Source: an uncultured Oscillospiraceae bacterium (GTDB lineage: Bacteria > Bacillota > Clostridia > Oscillospirales > Oscillospiraceae). From it: a DNA stretch of 64,000 nt. Positions 57,034 to 64,000 of this stretch are shown here, in pieces. The translations under genes were made by a program, and so were the position numbers. The notes beneath the pieces were generated by a model, which worked only from the letters and a program-made list of their open reading frames with translations, made no database searches and was not told the DNA's origin. The stretch's first letter is position 1. Each line of letters starts with the position of its first letter. Location of the stretch: NCBI GenBank assembly GCA_947589745.1, contig CANQCS010000005.1, forward strand, positions 34,067 through 98,066. The letters run 5' to 3'.

Positions 57034-60000
57034 TTACTGATCTCCGGCCTCGTTGTCCTTCTTGGAGGAGAAGGCCATACCGATCATGGAGAGAATGGCC
57101 ATCAGCATCCACAGGCCCTTCTTGCTCTTGTCGCCGGTCTGGGGCACATCGTCCATCGGGACGTCCTCGTCGGGGATCTCCGTCAGCGGGGGCTCCTCGT
57201 CCGGGATCTCTTCCAGCGGCGGTTCCTCGTCCGGGATATCCGTCGTCGGGGGCTCCTCATCGGGAATATCCGTATCGGGCGTATCCGTTGTCGGAGGCGT
57301 CACATCGGGAATGTCCGTGTCAGGCGTATCCGTCGTCGGAGGCGTCACGTCGGGGATATCCGTTGTCGGAATGTCCATGTCAGGAATGTCGGTGGTCGGA
57401 GGCGTGATGTCCGGGATATCAGTCTCAGGAGGAGTATCCGGCGGGTTGTCCGGGGGATTGTCCGGCGGATTCTCCGGAGGCGGGTTATCCGGTTCATCAG
57501 GCTCATCCGGGGTATCATAGGTGTTGGTGATGGCCAGCGCGCTGCTCTGTCCGGCTTCTACCGTCACAGCGCCTTGCCCGCTCGCCGACCAACTCCAGCC
57601 GATGATGCTGGCATCCAGTTCCTCCACGGTGTACTCACCGGGGAGCAGGTCCTCAAGGGTCACGGTGCCCGCACCGTTGATGGTCACGGTCTGGCTGTAG
57701 CCGTTCGGGCCGGTCACCAGGAAGGTGTAGGTCCGCACCGCAGCGGCCACGCCGCCGCCCACCACGCGCTTGGTGATGGTCAGGGAGCCGGTCTCGGGGG
57801 TGTAGGTGTTGGTCACGGCGGCCTGGGCGGTAGTGCCATCGTTGGTCACAACCGCGGTGGTGTCGCCGGTGACTTCCAGGGTGTAACCCTCAATGCTGGC
57901 GTCCTGCTCGGTAATGGTGTACTCGCCGGGAGCCAGGTCCTCCAGCGTCGCGGTGCCCGCGCCGGTGACCTCAACCGTGGTGCTGTAGCCGTCCGGCCCG
58001 GTCACGTCGAACACATAGGTCTTGTTGGCCACCTCATCGCCGCCGCCCACCACGTTCTTTGTGATCTGGAGGGAGCCCTTGATCTCGGTGTAGGTGTTGG
58101 TCACGGTGACCTCGGCCTTTTCCCCTGCCTCCACCGTGGCGCTGCCCTCGCTGGTGACGGCCAGGGTGTAGCCCGGGATCTCCGCGTCACGCTCGGTGAC
58201 GGTGTAGTCGCCGGGCTTCAGGTTGTTGAGGAGGGCGCTGCCGCCGCCGCTGACGGTCACGCTCTCGCTGTAGCCATCGGGGCCGGTGACGTCAAAGGTG
58301 TAGGTCTTGCCGTTGGTCTCGCTGCCGCCGCCCACGACCTGCTTGCTGATCTGGAGGGAGCCGAGATTCTTTTCGTAGGTGTTGGTGACGGTGACATTGG
58401 CGGTCTTGTCGGCCTCCACCGTGACGTCGCCCTCGCCGCTGACGGTCCACTTCCAGCCGTCAATGCTGGCGTCGGCCTCGGTGACGGTGTAGGTGCCGGG
58501 ATCCAGGTTCCGCAGGGTCTCGCTCTCACCGTCCTTGAGGGTCACGGTCTTGCTGTAGCCGTCCGGGCCGGTGACGGTGAAGGTGTACTCCTTCTCCGCC
58601 GCCTCGCCGCTGCCGCCCGAGACGGTCTTTGTGATGGTCAGCTTGCCCTTGCTGGGGGTGGGGATGCTCTTGCTGTTGCTGAATTCGGCTTTGGCGGTCT
58701 CACCCTCCTTGATGGTACCGGTCGCATCGGTGGAGGTGGTGGTGTAGCCGTCCTGATTGGCCTCGGTTTCGGCAACAGTGTAGGTGATATCCTTGGGCAG
58801 GCCGGTGGCGGTCTTGCTCTGGCCGTGCTTCAGGGTGAATGCAGCTACGCCATCTTTGAAGGACATACCGCCGTAGGTACCGTTAATAGCGGTATCAGAC
58901 AGCGTCACGGTGAAATGGAATTCTTTGTCGGTATCACCCGCGTTGCCGGTGACGGTCTTGCTGACGGTCAGGGAGGCAGTGGCCGGTTCCGTGCTGGGCG
59001 TACCAACCTCAACAGTACCGTTGGTGCCGATGCCGCCGCCGCTGGAGTGGGATGTGTTGCCGGTGATATGGGTGGAGATGAAGCCGCGGGCTGTAACCAC
59101 GCCATCGTTGTCGGAGGTAAGGTCGTTGTAGAGGGAGATCGCGCCATCCGACAGAATCCCAGTAAGCAGATCGTAGTCGATGCTATTGCCATCACTGTCC
59201 GTCCAGTTGTACGCGCCGCCGCCGACCATGAACGGAGAGAACTTTACTTCGGGGTGAGCAACACCGTCCCAATCGTGGGCAGTGATGTAGACCTCTTCAT
59301 GGGGCTTCGTAAGGTTCCCGGTACCAACGGTGCCATCGTTGTTGCCGTAAATCACCCCGCTCTCGTCGAAGTATACCTTCACCTCGGAGTAGGGGCACCC
59401 GGCCACGCCGCCGCCGTTATCAATGGCATTGTTGCCGGTGATCTCCACACCCATAATCTTCAGCACACCGGAGTAATCCTCGTCACCCTGGACGTAGATA
59501 CCGCCGCCGCCATAGAGGGCAGTGTGACCTCCGGTGGTGAACGACTTTTGCTCAGTAGCGCACTCGTTATCGGTGATATAGCCAGCCGTGACAATGGCGG
59601 TGACGCCCCAGCCGACGAAGATGCCGCCGCCGTTGGCCTTGGCTTCGTTGTTTGTGACATAGCAGTCTACGTCGTCCATGGTGAACTGCTCACCTGATAC
59701 GACTCCAGTCCGCATATACTCAAACTCTTGGCCGACGGAAATGCCGCCGCCGAAGCCAGCCTGGTTGTTCTTGATGGTACCTCCCTTATAAACCATGGAT
59801 CCGTAGCCGCCAACCATGACACCGCCGCCGCAGCCCACGTCAAAATCGTACCAAATTTCGCCGCTGACATTTCTCTGGGCATTCTTAAAGGAAGCGGTGT
59901 TGTTCTGAATGGTGCCGCCGTTCATGGTGAAAGTGCCGAACTCCACCAGGATGCCGCCACCGTTATGGGCCTGACAGTTCTGAATAAAAGCACCATTATT

Positions 60001-62988
60001 CATGGTCACGGCGCCGCCGTTCACATAGACACCGCCGCCGTTATAGATCTTATAAACGTCAGCATCCTCACTGCCTGTTATATACCCACCAAAGCCGTTA
60101 TTGTACGTCCCGTCATAGCGCAGCTTATTGTTTTGGACCGTCGCTCCGTTGTCCAGCGTCAGGCCGCCGTCCTTATTCACCCGGATGACCGCGCTGCGGG
60201 GGCTCAATCCATCTTCGCTGCCGCCATCCAGGGTGATATTCTCCAATTTCAGGGTACCGCTGTCCACAACGAACATATTGTCCTTACAGAAGGCTGTGGC
60301 GGATGTACCATGATCTACAAGGGCCGCGCCCCTGGTAATGGTATAGTTACCGCCAGCCGCAGAGGTCAGGGTGACGCTCGTGGTGACCTGGACAGTATCA
60401 TCGATGGTCAAATTACCCAGTACCTCAATAATGTCGCCGTCTTTGGCCTCGTTCATAGCCGCCTGGAGAGAGGTGTATTCGTTCTCACCAATCCTCGCCA
60501 CCGGGTCGCCTTTCTCTTCCATCTTGTAGGAGTAGGTGACAAACACCTGGGACGTCTTATTGGCGGTAATCGTAACATCTTTCTGGCTATCGACGGTATA
60601 AGTGTAACCATCGATCTTACCGTCAGGAGCCGTCAATGTGTACGATCCAGCGTCAAGCTGGGCAGTCGCGCTGCCAGCACCTGTGACTTCGAGCGTCTTC
60701 GTCGTTTTACCATTCGTAACGGTAAAGGTATAGGTTTTTTCAAACGCCTCAGGGCAATCGCCTTCGATTTTATTTGTGAGGCTGAGAGTACCGATGTTCT
60801 CAGAAGTATAGATATACTTCACTGTGACTGTGGTCGTCTCCCCGGCCTTTACCTCTACCGGCTCCAAGCCCTCGATGGCCAAAGTATAGCCCTTGATGCT
60901 GGAGTACGCGCTCGAATTATCGGTAAACCTATACGTTCCGGGCTTCAAATTCTCAATGGTTTGACTTGGTGCAGCTGGTTTGAACTCATACTGCTTAGAG
61001 TAATCTTCACCTGAAACAGTAATCCGATAGGTTTTAGTGCTGTTAGCGCCTTCAACAGCATAGTTGAGAATCAAAGTACCCATAGTGGGTTTGGGATCCT
61101 CCGGCTCCACGGGCTTATCAGGCCCCTCGGATTCCGATCCATCATCCACCGTGGCGTAGATGTTCCAGGAACCGCTTTCACCCTTGATTCCGTCCTTCCA
61201 TACCTTGCCGGTGCTCTCATCAATCGGATCAGCCTTCCAAATGAGAGTTCCCCCTATTCCATTGACCTCCATACTGGCTGCGGACATGAGCTTGCTGGAG
61301 CTGTTGCAGAAGTAGATGTCGCTGGGAGTATCCTCGCCCTTTGTGTTACCATAGAGTGTACCGGACTCATAAATGGTAGTGCCATAACCAATGCCGCCAG
61401 CGGCGGTTTTATCGTTGCTGGCCGCATAGTTGTTGGTAATGATCGTATCCGTGAGCGTGGCCTTTCCGTAATTATAGATCGCGCCGTACATACCCTCGGA
61501 TTGGTTGCCAGTAAATGTGGACCCGCTGATTGTAACATCAGCGTCATAATCGATGAAAAGCGCGCCAGCGCCGGAATCGCCCACTCCGCAAACAGTCTTG
61601 TTGTTGTCGAACTGGCTACCACTAACAGTGGTCTCTACGCCTCCGGCGATATACAGCGCACCGGCCTTTTGAGCGGTGTTCCGAGAAAACGTACAGTTAT
61701 AAAACTTAGCCGAAACATTGGCGCACACTGTTTTGGAAGTATAGGCGCTCCAAGCATCTTTCTCGGTATTATTGAGGAACTTGCAGTCTGTGAAACTTAC
61801 GGACCCCTCAGTTATATACTTTCCTCCAACATTACTTGTGACACCAGTGATAAAGACAGCGGAATCGCTGAACGTATTGTATTCAAATGTGCAGTTCGTG
61901 ACAGTTGTTTCGTTGGCTCCCACATACAGGGCCGCGCCGCCGTTTGAGTTCCACCGACCGCCGATATAGTTACAGCCACTAATCGACAGGCCGGTCAGCA
62001 CAACACTGGCGTTCGCGCCATTTAACGGGGTGCTGATATAAATGCCCCGGCCCTCGCTTCCGTTGCCCGCAATAGAGCCGTTCATGATCTTTACGCTATT
62101 GTTGCTCGCAAGGGTGACGTTGATGGCAGCCTTGTCCGCACCGACTGTCAGCGTGTGATTGTTCAGGTCAAGGGTAAAACTCTTGCCTTTCGCAGTAACG
62201 GACTCGGTAAGATCGCCATTCAAGGTGATGGTCTGACCGTCCTCGACAGCATCAAGCGCCTGTTGCAGGGTATCGTAGCCCACATCGCCAATAGAAACCG
62301 GCGTACCCTCGTCCTCGCCATTGGGGCTGTCCTCCCGCACGGCGTAGCACCCATCCGTGTGCGTATGCTCCTCCAACCCGCAGGTCAGTTCGGACTTGAA
62401 GCACTCCCCGGTGTGCTGGTGTCCCTCGCTCTCCTCCTGACCGCAGATCAGGCCGGTTTCGGTCTTGTAGCAGTCATCGGTGTGGGTATGGCCGCCCTCG
62501 CCCTCGGAGATCGGGCAGATCAGCTCGCGGCTGGTCTCCACGGCGTAGCACCCGTCGCTGTGTTTGTGACCGGGATCGACCACGACCGGCGCCAGGTCGG
62601 CGCTGGGCATCCCGTTCTCGTCGAGCTGCGCCCGGGTGACGGGGTCTCTCTCTTCCTCGCCGCAGATCAGAGTGCGGGTCTCGGTGACCTGATAGCACTC
62701 ATCGCCGTGGACATGGCCCCCGTTCTCCTCCTGCCCGCAGATCAGGGTCTTGACCTCCCCGTAGCACTCCTCCGTGTGGATGTGTCTGCCGGCGCCCTCC
62801 TCCAATCCGCAGATAATCTCCGGTTCGCCGTAGCAGGTCTCGTCGTGGGTGTGCTCCACTTTGCCGCACACCAGAATGCGTCCGGCGTCCTCATTCGCCG
62901 CCATGGCCGTGACGTTGACCAGGCTCAACGAGAGGTTCAGAGCCAGGACGATGGCCAGCAGCCTGTGGATGTTCTTCCGCAGTTTCAT
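57034..62988 (-). CDS. Giant surface adhesin: Cys/His repeats, beta-helix, prealbumin/Cna-like repeats, TP-rich stalk, sortase-type tail
   Basis: Signal peptide MKLRKNIHRLLAIVLALNLSLSLVNVTAMAA; HxHxxxCY repeats; GxYTVTExDA repeats; VPQTGDKSKKGLWMLMAILSMIGMAF. Confidence 0.93.
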   Translation of the reverse strand: MKLRKNIHRLLAIVLALNLSLSLVNVTAMAANEDAGRILVCGKVEHTHDETCYGEPEIICGLEEGAGRHIHTEECYGEVKTLICGQEENGGHVHGDECYQVTETRTLICGEEERDPVTRAQLDENGMPSADLAPVVVDPGHKHSDGCYAVETSRELICPISEGEGGHTHTDDCYKTETGLICGQEESEGHQHTGECFKSELTCGLEEHTHTDGCYAVREDSPNGEDEGTPVSIGDVGYDTLQQALDAVEDGQTITLNGDLTESVTAKGKSFTLDLNNHTLTVGADKAAINVTLASNNSVKIMNGSIAGNGSEGRGIYISTPLNGANASVVLTGLSISGCNYIGGRWNSNGGAALYVGANETTVTNCTFEYNTFSDSAVFITGVTSNVGGKYITEGSVSFTDCKFLNNTEKDAWSAYTSKTVCANVSAKFYNCTFSRNTAQKAGALYIAGGVETTVSGSQFDNNKTVCGVGDSGAGALFIDYDADVTISGSTFTGNQSEGMYGAIYNYGKATLTDTIITNNYAASNDKTAAGGIGYGTTIYESGTLYGNTKGEDTPSDIYFCNSSSKLMSAASMEVNGIGGTLIWKADPIDESTGKVWKDGIKGESGSWNIYATVDDGSESEGPDKPVEPEDPKPTMGTLILNYAVEGANSTKTYRITVSGEDYSKQYEFKPAAPSQTIENLKPGTYRFTDNSSAYSSIKGYTLAIEGLEPVEVKAGETTTVTVKYIYTSENIGTLSLTNKIEGDCPEAFEKTYTFTVTNGKTTKTLEVTGAGSATAQLDAGSYTLTAPDGKIDGYTYTVDSQKDVTITANKTSQVFVTYSYKMEEKGDPVARIGENEYTSLQAAMNEAKDGDIIEVLGNLTIDDTVQVTTSVTLTSAAGGNYTITRGAALVDHGTSATAFCKDNMFVVDSGTLKLENITLDGGSEDGLSPRSAVIRVNKDGGLTLDNGATVQNNKLRYDGTYNNGFGGYITGSEDADVYKIYNGGGVYVNGGAVTMNNGAFIQNCQAHNGGGILVEFGTFTMNGGTIQNNTASFKNAQRNVSGEIWYDFDVGCGGGVMVGGYGSMVYKGGTIKNNQAGFGGGISVGQEFEYMRTGVVSGEQFTMDDVDCYVTNNEAKANGGGIFVGWGVTAIVTAGYITDNECATEQKSFTTGGHTALYGGGGIYVQGDEDYSGVLKIMGVEITGNNAIDNGGGVAGCPYSEVKVYFDESGVIYGNNDGTVGTGNLTKPHEEVYITAHDWDGVAHPEVKFSPFMVGGGAYNWTDSDGNSIDYDLLTGILSDGAISLYNDLTSDNDGVVTARGFISTHITGNTSHSSGGGIGTNGTVEVGTPSTEPATASLTVSKTVTGNAGDTDKEFHFTVTLSDTAINGTYGGMSFKDGVAAFTLKHGQSKTATGLPKDITYTVAETEANQDGYTTTSTDATGTIKEGETAKAEFSNSKSIPTPSKGKLTITKTVSGGSGEAAEKEYTFTVTGPDGYSKTVTLKDGESETLRNLDPGTYTVTEADASIDGWKWTVSGEGDVTVEADKTANVTVTNTYEKNLGSLQISKQVVGGGSETNGKTYTFDVTGPDGYSESVTVSGGGSALLNNLKPGDYTVTERDAEIPGYTLAVTSEGSATVEAGEKAEVTVTNTYTEIKGSLQITKNVVGGGDEVANKTYVFDVTGPDGYSTTVEVTGAGTATLEDLAPGEYTITEQDASIEGYTLEVTGDTTAVVTNDGTTAQAAVTNTYTPETGSLTITKRVVGGGVAAAVRTYTFLVTGPNGYSQTVTINGAGTVTLEDLLPGEYTVEELDASIIGWSWSASGQGAVTVEAGQSSALAITNTYDTPDEPDEPDNPPPENPPDNPPDNPPDTPPETDIPDITPPTTDIPDMDIPTTDIPDVTPPTTDTPDTDIPDVTPPTTDTPDTDIPDEEPPTTDIPDEEPPLEEIPDEEPPLTEIPDEDVPMDDVPQTGDKSKKGLWMLMAILSMIGMAFSSKKDNEAGDQ
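57151..57500 (-). repeat. In-frame TDIPD/TPPTTDTPD/EEPP tandem repeats
   Basis: TTDIPDVTPPTTDTPDTDIPDVTPPTTDTPDTDIPDEEPPTTDIPDEEPP. Confidence 0.9.
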
Positions 62989-63478
62989 AAATGGTTCCTC
63001 CTTTGCTGGTATTTGCTGCATGATACTGCGCTCTCGCGCTTGGTACTCCACTGTGATCCCAGGGGAAACTGGCTTGGGTTCCTCACCCGTCTGCCCCGGC
63101 GAAATAAAACGAAACGTGCATTTTGCGGTCACCTTCGCCACACAGTCCGGTTTCCTGGAGATTCTGTTCAACAACAAAAAAGACCACTGATGCCATCCAT
63201 CAGCGGTCGTCGATCTCCCCGCGGCAGATACGCGCAGGGGGAACACGGCAACCGGCTGTCATGGTCATGATGACTTTAGACCCTTGGTTTTGCGTCCCTG
63301 TCTTTCAACAGGTTTGCCCTTGTCAGTTCTCTTTTGGAGTGGGGACAGTATAATCCATTTCCTGGGATATTGCAAGAGGTATTTGGGAAAAATTTACGGC
63401 CGTTCAGTGTTAAAAATTTATGAACGACAGACTGTCGCGACACTTCGTAATACGATTGTCCAATGAAATCGAACTATT

Positions 63479-63599
63479 CTTATACTATTCTCCCATTAGA
63501 AGCATACTTCGTTACCGTGCTGGAAATGTAGGTATTGCAACGCTTTGGAAGCGATGCTAAAGTTCTTTTTGATACTTTTTCTTTCAAGAAAAAGTATTA
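63479..63599 (-). repeat. Interspersed terminator-like repeat, copy H
   Basis: Near-identical to copy G. Confidence 0.92.
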
Positions 63600-63658
63600 C
63601 CTTGCGGAAATCCAAGTTTCACAATTTTGTATAGGAGAGCCAGTCAAGCCGACGAGAA

Positions 63659-63695
63659 AAGGCTGCTGTACCGCCTGATGCGGTACAGCAGCCTT
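63659..63695 (-). terminator. Strong hairpin
   Basis: AAGGCTGCTGTACCGC-CTGAT-GCGGTACAGCAGCCTT. Confidence 0.65.
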
Positions 63696-63821
63696 CCTGC
63701 TATCATTAAATTCACGGCGTCCGGGACAGCGGCAGGAACCGGTTTTGCTGCGCCACTGGATACCGGTCCTTAGCTCCTTGCCCAAGCCCTCCGTTGTTCT
63801 TTCCCGCAGCGCTTATCCCAT

Positions 63822-63920
63822 TCTCCCATTAAAAGTATGTTTCGTTACCGTGTGGGAAATGTAGGTACCTCAACGCTTTGAGAGCGATGGTAAAGTTCTT
63901 TTTGATACTTTTTCTTTCAA
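63822..63920 (-). repeat. Interspersed terminator-like repeat, copy I (terminal stem degraded)
   Basis: CTCCCATTAAAAGTATGTTTCGTTACCGTGTGGGAAATGTAG…CTTTCAAGAAATATGG. Confidence 0.85.
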
Positions 63921-64000
63921 GAAATATGGTTATCCCTTTGAATCAGCGGGAATAGAAAGAGCAAATAGCGACAAGGAGGCGCTCGGGGAGAGCGGCAGGG

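Noticed and set aside
57151-57500. CRISPR-like array or satellite
   Set aside because: In-frame coding repeat of the adhesin stalk.
56932-59697. 921-aa plus-strand ORF opposite the adhesin
   Set aside because: Antisense of repeat-rich adhesin coding sequence; G/V/R-rich artefact.
63597-63785. 62-aa ORF ending in repeat copy H
   Set aside because: Spans a strong hairpin, no family features; its TAA overlap with the repeat stem is noted but not used as evidence for stop targeting.
1-64000. tRNA, rRNA or prophage genes
   Set aside because: No cloverleaf-type sequences, rRNA signatures, integrase, portal, terminase or capsid-like proteins recognised by reading; a tRNAscan/Infernal run would be needed to exclude RNAs fully.

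Overview
A 64 kb, GC-rich Firmicutes chromosomal window. The gene content (SLH proteins, split transketolase, rimP-nusA-ylxR-ylxQ-infB/rbfA-nrnA block) and the repeat style suggest Oscillospiraceae, but taxonomy is inferred only. Most of it is chromosomal: mreB, comF, a TetR-controlled MacB-like ABC transporter, a peptidase plus cpATP-grasp/alpha-E/transglutaminase cluster, araD plus transketolase, a complete Opp transporter, tatD, metG, a MATE pump, trxA, the translation operon, a GyrB/ParE paralogue, rimO-pgsA, SLH proteins and a ~1985-aa surface adhesin. No tRNA, rRNA, CRISPR array, integrase or transposase was recognised. The strongest non-routine signals are: (1) a ~110-120 bp interspersed element, 9 copies, whose terminal hairpin repeatedly supplies the TGA stop codon of the adjacent gene; (2) a separate ~230 bp multi-hairpin repeat (3 copies) whose stems covary between copies; (3) a second 15-codon infB 3' end whose 8 nucleotide differences are all synonymous; (4) a perfect parS-like 16-mer inside a regulator gene; (5) an Opp transporter in which every component carries an unusual extension or insertion; (6) an apparently inactive M14-family paralogue next to an intact copy. 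All family calls come from reading the translations; no searches were run.
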